From: Pseudomonas lactis
Lineage (GTDB): Bacteria > Pseudomonadota > Gammaproteobacteria > Pseudomonadales > Pseudomonadaceae
DNA: 64,000 nucleotides
NCBI RefSeq assembly: GCF_001439845.1
Contig: NZ_JYLO01000013.1
Span: 147,108 to 211,107 of the forward strand
Reading direction: 5' to 3'
This document shows, in pieces, positions 8,617 to 17,711 of the stretch (position 1 is the first letter of the stretch; every line of letters begins with the position of its first letter). The notes below the pieces were generated by a model. That model was not told the DNA's origin and did no database searches. It was given only the letters and a program-made list of their open reading frames with translations. A program made the position numbers and the translations under genes.

Positions 8617-9861
8617 ATGACCGAACAACACTGGGGACCCACCATCAGTGGCGATATCGTAGTCATCGGCGGCGGCTCGGCAGGCATCGGCCTGCTGGCC
8701 AGCCTGCTCAAGCGCGACCCGCACCTGAACATCACCCTCATCGAACCTAACGACTACCACTGCTACCAGCCGGCCTGGACCCTGGTCGGCGGCGGCGCCT
8801 ACGACCTGCACAAGACCCGCCGGCCCCTGGCCGATGTGCTGCCCAATGGCGTGAGCTGGGTGCAGGCCGCTGTCAGCGAAGTGCTGCCCGATGAAAGCAC
8901 CCTGGTGCTCGACAACGGCCAACGCGTCACCTGGAAAAACCTCATCGTCTGCCCTGGCCTGCGCCTGGCCTGGGAAAGAATCGAAGGCCTGCAAGACACC
9001 TTGGGCCAACACGGCGTCACCTCCAACTACAGCTATGAGCACGCCGCGTACACCTGGCAGTTGGTGCAGCAGCTCAAGGGCGGCAAGGCGTTGTTCACCC
9101 AGCCGGCCATGCCGATCAAATGCGCCGGCGCGCCGCAAAAAGCCATGTACCTGTCCTGCGACCACTGGCTCAAGCAGGGCAACCTCAAACACATCGACGT
9201 CGAATTCAACCTGGCCGGTGCCGCGTTGTTTGGTGTGCCGACCTTTGTGCCGCCCTTGATGAAGTACGTCGAAAAATACAACGCGCGCCTGGCGTTCAAT
9301 TCCAACCTGGTGAAAGTCGATGGCCCGGCGCGCAAAGCCTGGTTTGAAGTCAAAGACGCCCAAGGTAACGCGACGGTCGAAGAGAAAACCTTCGACATGC
9401 TCCACGTCGTACCGCCGCAGGTCGCTCCGGATTTTATCCGCGAAAGCCTGCTCGCCGACGCCGCCGGCTGGTGCGAAGTGAACCCCCACAGCCTGCAACA
9501 CCTGCGCTACCCGCATATCTTCGGCCTGGGCGATGTGTGCGGCACCACCAACGCCAAGACGGCGGCAGCGGTGCGCAAGCAAATCGTGGTGGTGGCCGAA
9601 AACCTGCTGGCCCTGCGCAAACAGGCGCCATTGCCGCTCAAGTACGACGGTTATGGTTCCTGCCCATTGACGGTGGAGAAGGGCAAGGTGGTGCTGGCCG
9701 AGTTTGGCTATGGCGGCAAGTTGCTGCCGACCTTTCCCCTCGATCCAACGCAGGCACGTCGTTCGATGTGGTTCCTCAAGGCCACGCTGCTGCCGTGGTT
9801 CTACTGGAACGGCATGCTCAAGGGCCGCGAGTGGCTGACCCGCCTGAGCAAGGTGGACTGA
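8617..9861 (+). CDS. sqr: Sulfide:quinone oxidoreductase, type II
   Basis: Peripheral membrane flavoprotein that oxidises sulfide to sulfane sulfur and reduces quinone. 414 residues: FAD motif VIGGGSAG (residues 17-23), a second FAD contact at FGLGDVCGTTNAKTAA, and the catalytic cysteines C169 (IKCAGAPQK) and C349 (DGYGSCPL), which are the signatures of eukaryotic SQOR-like type II enzymes. The C-terminal amphipathic segment FLKATLLPWFYWN is the expected membrane anchor. It follows the ArsR gene by about 50 bases and is directly continuous with the exporter gene. Confidence 0.93.
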   Translation: MTEQHWGPTISGDIVVIGGGSAGIGLLASLLKRDPHLNITLIEPNDYHCYQPAWTLVGGGAYDLHKTRRPLADVLPNGVSWVQAAVSEVLPDESTLVLDNGQRVTWKNLIVCPGLRLAWERIEGLQDTLGQHGVTSNYSYEHAAYTWQLVQQLKGGKALFTQPAMPIKCAGAPQKAMYLSCDHWLKQGNLKHIDVEFNLAGAALFGVPTFVPPLMKYVEKYNARLAFNSNLVKVDGPARKAWFEVKDAQGNATVEEKTFDMLHVVPPQVAPDFIRESLLADAAGWCEVNPHSLQHLRYPHIFGLGDVCGTTNAKTAAAVRKQIVVVAENLLALRKQAPLPLKYDGYGSCPLTVEKGKVVLAEFGYGGKLLPTFPLDPTQARRSMWFLKATLLPWFYWNGMLKGREWLTRLSKVD

Positions 9862-10668
9862 ATGCTGCTCGCCAGTCTGTTAGGGGTATTGATGGGCCTG
9901 GTCATGGGCCTGACCGGCGCGGGCGGCGGCATCCTCGGGGTGCCGGCGCTGGTGCTGGGGCTGGGCTTGACCATGACCCAGGCCGCGCCCGTGTCATTGC
10001 TCGCGGTGGGCGCGGCGGCAGCGGTCGGGGCCATCGATGGTTTACGCCATGGCCTGGTGCGTTACCGCGCGGCACTACTGATCGCCTTGCTCGGCGCGCT
10101 GTTTTCGCCGTTGGGCGTGTTCGTCGCCCACCAACTCTCGGAACCGGTGCTGATGGGCTTGTTCAGCGCGCTGATGGTGCTGGTGGCCTGGCGCATGCTG
10201 CAACGGGAAAAGCGCGAGGCCGGGCCGAGTGACCATGGCTCGGCGTCGTGGGGCCAGAAGAACTGCATGCTCAACCAGCAGACCGGGCGCCTGGCCTGGA
10301 CCGCCAAATGCAGCGCCACCCTCGCAGCGTTGGGCGCGGTGACCGGCGCCGTGTCGGGGTTGCTGGGCGTGGGTGGCGGCTTCCTGATTGTACCGGCGTT
10401 CAAGCAACTGACCGACGTGCAGATGCGCGGCATCGTCGCCACTTCCTTGATGGTGGTCAGCCTGCTGTCGCTGATCGGCGTGGCCGGTGCCTTTCATGCG
10501 GGCGTGAGTATCGAGCCAGTGGGTTGGGTGTTTATCGGCGCGAGTATCGTCGGCATGTTGGCGGGACGGCGGTTGTGTTCGGTGATCCCCGCGCGGGCCT
10601 TGCAAGTGGGGTTTGCTAGCCTGTGTGTGGTGGTGGCAGTCGGTATGTTGCTTAAAGCCTCTCTCTAA
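9862..10668 (+). CDS. TauE/SafE-family sulfite/organosulfur exporter
   Basis: A 268-residue membrane protein whose ATG directly follows the sqr stop codon, so they are surely co-transcribed and coupled. It shows the internal duplication of the family, with two copies of a Gly-rich helix: GLTGAGGGILGVPALVLGLGL and GLLGVGGGFLIVPAFKQL. About eight transmembrane helices are expected. TauE/SafE members export sulfite, sulfoacetate or thiosulfate; here it probably discharges sulfite or thiosulfate formed from persulfide oxidation. Confidence 0.9.
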   Translation: MLLASLLGVLMGLVMGLTGAGGGILGVPALVLGLGLTMTQAAPVSLLAVGAAAAVGAIDGLRHGLVRYRAALLIALLGALFSPLGVFVAHQLSEPVLMGLFSALMVLVAWRMLQREKREAGPSDHGSASWGQKNCMLNQQTGRLAWTAKCSATLAALGAVTGAVSGLLGVGGGFLIVPAFKQLTDVQMRGIVATSLMVVSLLSLIGVAGAFHAGVSIEPVGWVFIGASIVGMLAGRRLCSVIPARALQVGFASLCVVVAVGMLLKASL

Positions 10669-10686
10669 GGACGGCATGGATTGCAG

Positions 10687-10776
10687 TGTGGGAGCGGGCT
10701 TGCTCGCGAAGGCGTCGTGTCAGTCAATGCATCAGCAACTGATCTACCGCATTCGCGAGCAAGCCCGCTCCCACAT
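10687..10776. repeat. REPIN (GTGGGAGCGGGCTTGCTCGCG type)
   Basis: Two REPs in inverted orientation, TGTGGGAGCGGGCTTGCTCG and its complement ending CCCGCTCCCACA, around a ~40-bp spacer. It follows the exporter gene and may act as a transcript-end hairpin. The same type recurs at 38665-38755. Confidence 0.9.
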
Positions 10777-10899
10777 TTAGCTGTGTCTGCCTGGGGATCA
10801 AATGCGTCCTCAAGATGGCAACATGAACGCCTCTCAGGTTACTGTTCCTCTGTGTAACGGATTCACCGGCCTTGCACCCCGGCTTACCAAGGTCACCGA

Positions 10900-12543
10900 A
10901 TGGATAAATACACCCCCCACACCTGGCAACCCCACGAGCGGCCGAGCCTGCCTGGCTCGCCGTCGACGCCGCTGCACCCTACGCATAAGCGCTGGCTCTT
11001 CGCGATGGTCGGCGTGCTGGTGGCAATTACCGGCGGCCTGGGTAACGCCCTGGTTATCGCCAACCTGCAATACCTGCAAGGCGCCCTGGGCGCGACCACC
11101 GCGGAAATGGCCTGGTTGCCCGCCGCCTATGTGATGACCAACGTGTGCATGAACCTGCTGCTGGTGAAGTTTCGCCAACAGTTCGGCCTGCGTGCGTTTA
11201 CCGAGGTGTTCCTGGTGCTCTACGCGCTGGTGACCTTCGGGCATTTGTTCGTCAATGACCTCAGTTCGGCGATTGCGGTACGGGCCGCCCACGGCATGGT
11301 GGGTGCGGCGCTGAGTTCGTTGGGCTTGTACTACATGATCCAGGCATTCCCGGCCAAGTGGCGGTTGAAAGCCCTGGTGCTGGGGCTGGGCACCGCGCAG
11401 TTGGCGTTACCGCTGGCGCGGCTGTTTTCCGAAGACTTGTTGCAAATCGCTGAATGGCGGGGGCTGTATTTGTTCGAACTGGGCCTGGCGCTGATCTGCC
11501 TGGGCTGCGTGTTCCTGCTCAAGCTGCCGCCGGGCGATCGCTTCAAAACCTTTGAAAAACTCGACTTCCTGACCTTCGCCATCCTCGCCAGCGGCGTGGC
11601 CTTGCTCTGCGCAGTGCTATCTTTGGGGCGCATCGACTGGTGGCTGGAAGCGCCGTGGATCGGCGTGGCCTCGGCCTGTTCCCTGGTGCTGATCATGGCC
11701 GGGCTGGCCATCGAGCATAACCGCAGCAACCCGATGCTGATGACGCGCTGGCTGGGCAGCGGCGTGATGATCCGCCTGGCGCTGGCGGTGGTTCTGATTC
11801 GCATGGTGCTGTCCGAGCAGTCCACCGGTGCGGTGGGGTTCATGCAGATGCTGAACATGAGCTACCAGCAGATGCATACCCTGTACGTGGTGATGTTGGC
11901 CGGCGCGATTGCCGGGCTGGTGGTCAGCGCGCTGACGATCAACCCGGCGCACCTGCTGATGCCGCTGATCATCTCCCTGGCGCTGATGGCGACAGGTTCG
12001 GTGATGGACAGTTTTTCCAGCAACCTGACCCGCCCGCAGAACCTCTATATCAGCCAGTTCCTGCTAGGCTTCGGCGGTACGTTCTTCCTGGGGCCGACCA
12101 TGGTGCTGGGCACCAAGAATGTGCTGACCAACCCACGCAACCTGGTGAGCTTCTCGGTGATGTTCGGAATCTGCCAGAACCTCGGTGGCCTGATCGGCGC
12201 GGCGTTGCTGGGCACCTTCCAGATCGTGCGCGAGAAGTACCATTCGAGCATGATCGTCGAGCACCTGACCCTGATCGACCCGCTTGTGGCGGCAAGGGTG
12301 CAGAGTGGTGGGGCGGCCTATGGCAAGATCGTCGCCGACCCGGAACTGCGCAACCTCATGGGCATCCGCAGCCTGGCCACGGCGGCGACCCGTGAGGCGA
12401 ACGTCATGGCTTACAACGATGTCTTCATGCTGATCGCGATTATCGCGATCCTGACCATGCTGTGGATCTTCACCCGCAGCCTATGGCTGATGAGTACCAC
12501 CAAGGCAACTCCTCCTGTTCAACCCAGCGGCGCGACTTCATGA
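10900..12543 (+). CDS. MFS multidrug transporter, DHA2 (EmrB-like) type
   Basis: A 547-residue major facilitator superfamily protein with a hydrophilic N-terminus (about 30 residues) and about 14 predicted transmembrane helices. The second helix region reads NLQYLQGALGATTAEMAWLPAAY, typical of DHA2 drug:proton antiporters. A periplasmic loop of about 60 residues near the C-terminus (REKYHSSMIVEH...) is also typical of EmrB. The stop overlaps the next gene's start (ATGA), so pump and adaptor are translated together. The substrate cannot be told, and no outer membrane channel gene adjoins it. Confidence 0.88.
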   Translation: MDKYTPHTWQPHERPSLPGSPSTPLHPTHKRWLFAMVGVLVAITGGLGNALVIANLQYLQGALGATTAEMAWLPAAYVMTNVCMNLLLVKFRQQFGLRAFTEVFLVLYALVTFGHLFVNDLSSAIAVRAAHGMVGAALSSLGLYYMIQAFPAKWRLKALVLGLGTAQLALPLARLFSEDLLQIAEWRGLYLFELGLALICLGCVFLLKLPPGDRFKTFEKLDFLTFAILASGVALLCAVLSLGRIDWWLEAPWIGVASACSLVLIMAGLAIEHNRSNPMLMTRWLGSGVMIRLALAVVLIRMVLSEQSTGAVGFMQMLNMSYQQMHTLYVVMLAGAIAGLVVSALTINPAHLLMPLIISLALMATGSVMDSFSSNLTRPQNLYISQFLLGFGGTFFLGPTMVLGTKNVLTNPRNLVSFSVMFGICQNLGGLIGAALLGTFQIVREKYHSSMIVEHLTLIDPLVAARVQSGGAAYGKIVADPELRNLMGIRSLATAATREANVMAYNDVFMLIAIIAILTMLWIFTRSLWLMSTTKATPPVQPSGATS

Positions 12544-13685
12544 CTGAACCTTCAACCACCACCACGACCGCCATTGCCGCCACGCCGGAAGGCAGCACGC
12601 CACCGGGCGCGGTGCCGACCCAATTGCGGCCCTTGCGCGTGCGGATCATCTCGTCCCTGGGCTTTGCCGCCATCGCCATCATCGGTGTGCTGATCGTGTT
12701 ATACGCCTGGCAACTGCCGCCGTTCAGCAGCGCGGTGGAAACCACCGAAAACGCCCTGGTGCGTGGGCAGGTGACGATTATCGGCCCACAGCTCAGCGGT
12801 TATGTATTCGAAGTGCCGGTGCAGGACTTCCAGTACGTCAAGACCGGCGACCTGCTGGTGCGCCTGGACGACCGCATCTACAAGCAGCGCCTCGACCAGG
12901 CCCTGGCGCAACTGGCGGTGCAGAAAGCCTCGTTGGCCAACGTGGTGCAGCAACGCAACAGCGCCGAAGCGACCATCAAGCTGCGCCAGGCCGCTCTGGT
13001 CGACAGCCAGGCCCAGGCGCGCAAGAGCACTGCGGATTTGCGCCGCAATGAAGAACTGATCAGCGATGGTTCGGTCTCCAAACGCGAACTGGACGTGACC
13101 CGTGCTGCCAACGCGCAGACCATCGCTGCCGTGGCCCAGGCCCAGGCCAGCCTGGAAATTGCCCGCCAGGATTTGCAGACGGTGATCGTCAACCGCGGCT
13201 CCCTGGAGGCCGCTGTCGCGAGTGCCGAGGCGGCGGTGGAACTGGCGCGCATCGACCTGTCCAATACCCGCATCACGGCACCACGGGATGGTCAGCTCGG
13301 GCAGATCGGCGTGCGCCTGGGCGCGTACGTCAATTCCGGCGCGCAACTGATGGCGCTGGTGCCCAAGCAGTTGTGGGTGATTGCTAATATGAAAGAAACC
13401 CAGATGGACAATGTGCAGGTCGGCCAACCGGTGACGTTCACCGTGGATGCGCTGAACCACCGCAAATTCCATGGCACGGTGCAGCATATTTCCCCGGCGA
13501 CCGGTTCCGAGTTCAGCCTGTTGCAGGCGGACAACGCCACCGGCAACTTCGTGAAGATCGCCCAGCGGGTGCCTGTGCGCATCACCGTAGACCCGGACCA
13601 GGCCGAAAGTGAACGCTTGCGGCCGGGGTTGTCGGTGGTGGTGAGTATCGACACGGCCGGGCGCCTGAAAAACAGCCCACCCTGA
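12540..13685 (+). CDS. HlyD/EmrA-family membrane fusion protein
   Basis: A 381-residue periplasmic adaptor starting MTEPSTTTTTAIAAT at the ATGA overlap with the MFS gene. Domains: short cytoplasmic tail, one transmembrane helix (about residues 35-58), first half of the biotinyl-lipoyl barrel (VEVPVQDFQYVKTGDLLVRLD), a long coiled-coil hairpin (about 110-240, Ala/Gln-rich), then the lipoyl return and beta-barrel (ISPATGSEFSLLQADNATGNF). This is the EmrA pattern and implies a tripartite pump using an outer membrane factor coded elsewhere. Confidence 0.9.
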   Translation: MTEPSTTTTTAIAATPEGSTPPGAVPTQLRPLRVRIISSLGFAAIAIIGVLIVLYAWQLPPFSSAVETTENALVRGQVTIIGPQLSGYVFEVPVQDFQYVKTGDLLVRLDDRIYKQRLDQALAQLAVQKASLANVVQQRNSAEATIKLRQAALVDSQAQARKSTADLRRNEELISDGSVSKRELDVTRAANAQTIAAVAQAQASLEIARQDLQTVIVNRGSLEAAVASAEAAVELARIDLSNTRITAPRDGQLGQIGVRLGAYVNSGAQLMALVPKQLWVIANMKETQMDNVQVGQPVTFTVDALNHRKFHGTVQHISPATGSEFSLLQADNATGNFVKIAQRVPVRITVDPDQAESERLRPGLSVVVSIDTAGRLKNSPP

Positions 13686-13704
13686 CACTGACGCATCCTC
13701 CAAC

Positions 13705-13804
13705 TGTAGGAGCGAGCTTGCTCGCGAAAAACGTCAACGATAACGCGTGTTTTCTGAATGAACGCGGCGCCTGTGAGTTTTTCGCGAGCAAGCTCGCTCC
13801 TACA
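13705..13804. repeat. 100-bp REPIN, copy 1 of 3
   Basis: TGTAGGAGCGAGCTTGCTCG ... inverted end ... CGAGCTCGCTCCTACA type element, exactly 100 bp. The whole length, including the loop with AACGCGGCGCCTGTGAG, is nearly identical to copies at 21080-21179 and 37823-37922. It lies between the HlyD gene and a convergent epimerase gene. Confidence 0.92.
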
Positions 13805-13806
13805 GT

Positions 13807-14667
13807 TCAGGCATTTGGCGTGTATTTCAGGTTGAATGCCAGGTGGGTTGACTGGCCTTGCTCCAGCAGTTTCAGGCCAGGCCTGCCTGGAAGGTGATGG
13901 GCATTCACCGGATGACTCACCGGCTCGATGCAGAAAAATTCCAACCCCGGCGGGCAGTAGAGCAGGAAGTAACCGGCGCCGCTGGCCTGGCATTCAAGGC
14001 GGTAGCCAAGCTCCGGTTGCTCGATCAGGCAGTGCCCATCCCAGCCGCAAAAGCCGTTGTCCACCAGCCCGTCTGGCAGTTCCTTCAGTTGCCGGAAATT
14101 CCAATCTTCTGGAACCGGTGCCAACCCTGTGGGCAGCTTGGCTGCATCACTCATCCACACTTGCCTAGCCTTGGCCTGCAGCCGCGTACCCGGCCGGCGC
14201 GGCAAGTACGGATGCAAGCCCAACCCATGCCACGCCGGTTGCTCGGCCAAGTGAGTCACGCACAAATCGATATTCAACTCACCGTTGTCCAAGTGCACCC
14301 GCTGGCGGGCGTGATAGGCGAAGGGCGTTTCGCAGCGCAGCTCCAACACCACTTCATGTTCTGACTGGCTTGTCACCTGCCACGGCTGCTGCCAGGCTGA
14401 ACCGTGAATCGGTAGAGGGTCAGTGAGGCTATTGGGTGCCAGTGCCAGCCAGCCATCGGGGTTGTCGAACCCACCTTGAGCGATTCGGTTGGACCAGGGT
14501 GCCAAGGGATAGCAGCCCAGCTTGCCCGGCAGTCCGGTATTGATCGCCTGTGCATCGCTGTGCCGTAACAGCGGCTGCCCGGTGGCGCGCACCGTCCAGT
14601 TGACGAGGCTGCCGCCGATGGCCGGGGCGAGCACCAGATGGGTGAATTTATCCGAAAGCTCAATCAC
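13807..14667 (-). CDS. Aldose 1-epimerase family protein (GalM-like)
   Basis: Mutarotase-fold protein interconverting alpha and beta anomers of a sugar. The preferred start is GTG at 14667 (reads MIELSDKFTHL, 286 aa) because GGCAGG sits just before it; another GTG at 14700 would add 11 residues. Visible are PLAPWSNRIAQGGF, the catalytic His region WHGLGLHPYLP and FFCIEPVSHPVNAHH. It lies downstream of the uronate TRAP genes on the same strand, separated by a REP pair, and may supply the ring anomer used by uronate dehydrogenase. The exact sugar is inferred only from context. Confidence 0.88.
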   Translation of the reverse strand: MIELSDKFTHLVLAPAIGGSLVNWTVRATGQPLLRHSDAQAINTGLPGKLGCYPLAPWSNRIAQGGFDNPDGWLALAPNSLTDPLPIHGSAWQQPWQVTSQSEHEVVLELRCETPFAYHARQRVHLDNGELNIDLCVTHLAEQPAWHGLGLHPYLPRRPGTRLQAKARQVWMSDAAKLPTGLAPVPEDWNFRQLKELPDGLVDNGFCGWDGHCLIEQPELGYRLECQASGAGYFLLYCPPGLEFFCIEPVSHPVNAHHLPGRPGLKLLEQGQSTHLAFNLKYTPNA

Positions 14668-14712
14668 GATTGACCTGCCTGATGAAGTCAAAACAAACAC
14701 TGAGGATGCAAG

Positions 14713-14801
14713 TGTGGGAGCTGGCTTGCCTGCGATAGCGACCTGTCAGTCAATGCATCCGTGACTGATACACCGCTATCGCAGGCAAGCCAGCTCCCAC
14801 A
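14713..14801. repeat. REPIN (GTGGGAGCTGGCTTGCC type)
   Basis: Inverted REP pair, GTGGGAGCTGGCTTGCCTGC ... GCAGGCAAGCCAGCTCCCAC, between the dctM-like gene and the epimerase gene. It probably limits or stabilises the upstream operon transcript. Confidence 0.92.
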
Positions 14802-14829
14802 GTTGCTCACCTTGTTTCTGAAAGAAGGT

Positions 14830-16110
14830 TTACAGCACCAAATGGGGCAACCACAGCGACAACGCCGGGATGTAGGTCACTGCAATCAGCACCAAGAACA
14901 ACACCGCATAAAACGGCAACAGTGCCTTCACGGTTTTCTCGATACTGGTCTTGCCCACCGCCGCCCCGACGAACAGCACCGCGCCCACCGGCGGGGTAAT
15001 CAGGCCGATGCCCAGGTTCACCAGCATGATCATCCCGAAGTGTACCGGGTCGACGCCGATGCCCAGGATCACCGGCATCAGAATAGGCGTGAGGATCAGA
15101 ATCAGCGGCGCCATGTCCATCACCGTGCCCAGCAACAACAGCATGACGTTGATGCACATCAGGATCACGTAGCGGTTATCCGACAGGGTCAGGAACAGCG
15201 TGGTGATCTTCGCCGGGATCTGCATCAGGGTCATGATGTAGCCGAAGCTGGCGGCGAAGGCGATCAGGATCATCACGATGGAAATGGTGCGCACCGTGCG
15301 ATGCATCAGCTTGGGGAGTTCGCGCCATTTGTAGTCGCGGTAGATGAACATGGTCACGAAGAACGCCCACAACACCGCAATCGCCGCCGACTCGGTGGCG
15401 GTGAAGATGCCCGACAGGATGCCGCCCAGGATGATCACCATGGCCATCAGGCCCCAGAGCGCATCGGCGGCGATCTTCAGCGCCTGCTTCAAGGGGATGA
15501 CTTCGCCTTTGGGGTAGTCGCGTTTTTTCGCGAAGATCAGGCACAGCACCATCAGGCACGCGCTCATCAACAGGCCTGGCACCACACCGGCCATGAACAG
15601 CGAGGCGATGGAAACCGTGCCGCCAGCGGCCAGGGAGTACAGCACCGAGTTATGGCTGGGTGGCGTCAACAGCGCCTGCACCGAACCGCTGACGGTTACT
15701 GCGGTGGCGAATTCGCGCGGATAACCACGCCGTTCCATCTCTGGAATCAGCACCGAGCCGACCGACGCGGTATCGGCCACGGATGAACCGGAAATCGCGC
15801 CGAAAAACGTCGAGGCCATGATGTTGACCAAGGATAAGCCACCGCGTACAAAGCCCACCAGCACCCCGGCAAAGGCCACCAGGCGCCGTGACATGCCGCC
15901 CTCGGCCATGATCGCCCCGGCCAGTACGAAGAACGGAATCGCCATCAGCGAAAACTTGTTCACCCCACCGGCAATCTGAATCATCAGGGCCTGGAACGGG
16001 ATGTCGATCCACCACGCACCAATCAACGCCGACAGCCCCAACGCATAGGCCACCGGCATGCCGATCAGGATCAACGCAACAAAGCTACCCAACAGAATCA
16101 ACGCGTCCAT
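14830..16110 (-). CDS. TRAP transporter large permease (DctM family)
   Basis: A 426-residue integral membrane protein, start MDALILLGSFVALILIGMPVAYALG; the frame extends 22 codons further but would overlap the DctQ gene. About 11-12 transmembrane helices are expected. Family marks are GAISGSSVADTASVGSVLIP, TESAAIAVLWAF and the C-terminal GLITPPVGAVLFVGAAVG. It forms the sodium-driven channel with the small permease encoded one base upstream. Genome context points to uronate uptake. Confidence 0.93.
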   Translation of the reverse strand: MDALILLGSFVALILIGMPVAYALGLSALIGAWWIDIPFQALMIQIAGGVNKFSLMAIPFFVLAGAIMAEGGMSRRLVAFAGVLVGFVRGGLSLVNIMASTFFGAISGSSVADTASVGSVLIPEMERRGYPREFATAVTVSGSVQALLTPPSHNSVLYSLAAGGTVSIASLFMAGVVPGLLMSACLMVLCLIFAKKRDYPKGEVIPLKQALKIAADALWGLMAMVIILGGILSGIFTATESAAIAVLWAFFVTMFIYRDYKWRELPKLMHRTVRTISIVMILIAFAASFGYIMTLMQIPAKITTLFLTLSDNRYVILMCINVMLLLLGTVMDMAPLILILTPILMPVILGIGVDPVHFGMIMLVNLGIGLITPPVGAVLFVGAAVGKTSIEKTVKALLPFYAVLFLVLIAVTYIPALSLWLPHLVL

Positions 16111-16111
16111 A

Positions 16112-16639
16112 TCAGGCGGCCCCTTCGTTTTCTTCAACCAGGTCGAAACGCACCACCTTGCGGTTGCTCTGGTCACCGAGCAGCAGCTTTTCGACCACGA
16201 ACACCAGGGTCAGCACCCCGCCAATCGGGATCGGCATATAGGTAATGCCCACGCGCAGGGTAGGGATGGCGCTCATGAACTGGTTCCAGGTGGACAGGCA
16301 CAGCTTGGTGCCCCAAATCGTCATGAACACGCAGATGGTGCCCATCAGCAGTTGCGAGAGGATGCCGACGAGGCGGCGTTGGGTTGGCGGCAAGCGGTCA
16401 GTAACCATCGCCACCGACATGTGCGCACCGGCACGGTAACTGGCAGCAGCGCCGATAAAGGTGAACACCAGCATCAGCAGGATAGCGGTGGGCTCCGGCC
16501 AGCTGGAACCGGTGCCGAGGGCGTAGCGGGTGAAGATACCCCAGGGAATGATCAAGGCGACCCCCAATACCGACAGGCCGGCGACCCAGATGCAGGTCAT
16601 GTAGAGGCGGTCATTGAAGCGCAGCAGTAAAGTCTTCAT
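16112..16639 (-). CDS. TRAP transporter small permease (DctQ family)
   Basis: A 175-residue protein starting MKTLLLRFNDRLYMT (ATG at 16639; a GTG three codons earlier is an alternative). Four hydrophobic helices are visible, with the family motif FTFIGAAASYRAGAHMSV between helices 2 and 3. The stop is one base from the dctM-like start, so the pair is translationally coupled. Confidence 0.92.
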   Translation of the reverse strand: MKTLLLRFNDRLYMTCIWVAGLSVLGVALIIPWGIFTRYALGTGSSWPEPTAILLMLVFTFIGAAASYRAGAHMSVAMVTDRLPPTQRRLVGILSQLLMGTICVFMTIWGTKLCLSTWNQFMSAIPTLRVGITYMPIPIGGVLTLVFVVEKLLLGDQSNRKVVRFDLVEENEGAA

Positions 16640-16703
16640 GGCGTTCACCGTGACCGGGCGCGTCGATACCGACCGCGCCGGGCCTTATGCAGGGCAGGGG
16701 AGG

Positions 16704-17666
16704 TTATTGAACCGCGTCGATGCGCTTGATCATGTCCGCATACGGCGCACCGTACTTGGCACGCACCGCGGCGGTGGCCTCATAGAAGGGCTTTTTATCG
16801 ACGGTGATGAACTCCACGCCGGCCTTCTTGAGTTTCTCTTCACTGCTGGCGGACTTGGCGTCCCAGAGCACGCGCTCATCGGCCTGGGCGGCCTTGGCGG
16901 CGGCCTTGACCATGTCCTGCTGGGCGGGGTCGAGCTTGTTCCAGGTGATTTTCGACATCACGATGGGTTCGGGCAGGATCAGGTGTTCGGTGAGGGTGTA
17001 GTACTTGGCGTTCTGGAAATGGTTGTGTTCCAGCAAGGTCGGCGGGTTGTTTTCCGCGCCGTCGATAACCCCGGTCTGCAGGGCGCTGAAGATCTCGCCG
17101 GTGTCCATGGCGATGCCATTGGCGCCCATGGCGTTGAAGGCTTCGATGAAAATCGGGTTGCCTTGCACGCGGATCTTCATGCCCTTGAGGTCTTCGATCT
17201 TGCGCACCGGTTTCTTGGTATAGAGGTTGCGCGTGCCGCCATCCATCCAGGCCAGGGCCACCAGGCCGAACTCGGAGTTGGTGATCTTGGCGAGGATCTC
17301 GTCGCCGATCTCGCCATCGATGACCTTGCGCATATGCGCCTGGTCGCGGAACACGAACGGCAGGTTGAACACGTTCACGTCGGGCACCACCGGGCCGACG
17401 ATACCGAGGCTCACGCGGGTCATCTGCACGGCGCCGACCTGGGCCTGTTCGACCACTTCCTTCTCGGAGCCCAGCACACCGCCGGGGAAATACTTGAAGG
17501 TCAGCTCGCCGTTGCTCGCCTTGGTCAGGGCCTTGCCCATGTTTTCTTCTGCGACCACGGTGGGGTAGCCAGCGGGGTGGATATCGGCGAACTTGATTTC
17601 CAGCGCGTGGGCGGCGCTGCTGAGGGTGAAGATTGCAGCGGCGAGCAAGGTGCGTTTGAAGTCCAT
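16704..17666 (-). CDS. TRAP transporter solute-binding protein (DctP family)
   Basis: Periplasmic substrate-binding protein of 320 residues starting MDFKRTLLAAAIF (ATG at 17666, preceded by CAGGAG). Signal peptide to about residue 22 (SSAAHA cleavage). Conserved DctP features are RVQGNPIFIEAFNAMGAN, containing the Arg that usually binds the substrate carboxylate, and SALQTGVIDGAENNPPTLLE. The carboxylate-binding Arg fits a uronic acid. It is the first of three co-oriented TRAP genes and lies just downstream of the lactonase. Confidence 0.93.
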   Translation of the reverse strand: MDFKRTLLAAAIFTLSSAAHALEIKFADIHPAGYPTVVAEENMGKALTKASNGELTFKYFPGGVLGSEKEVVEQAQVGAVQMTRVSLGIVGPVVPDVNVFNLPFVFRDQAHMRKVIDGEIGDEILAKITNSEFGLVALAWMDGGTRNLYTKKPVRKIEDLKGMKIRVQGNPIFIEAFNAMGANGIAMDTGEIFSALQTGVIDGAENNPPTLLEHNHFQNAKYYTLTEHLILPEPIVMSKITWNKLDPAQQDMVKAAAKAAQADERVLWDAKSASSEEKLKKAGVEFITVDKKPFYEATAAVRAKYGAPYADMIKRIDAVQ

Positions 17667-17711
17667 GGAAGTCACTCCTGTCTTGTTATTGTTGTATTCA
17701 AGGCACAGCGA

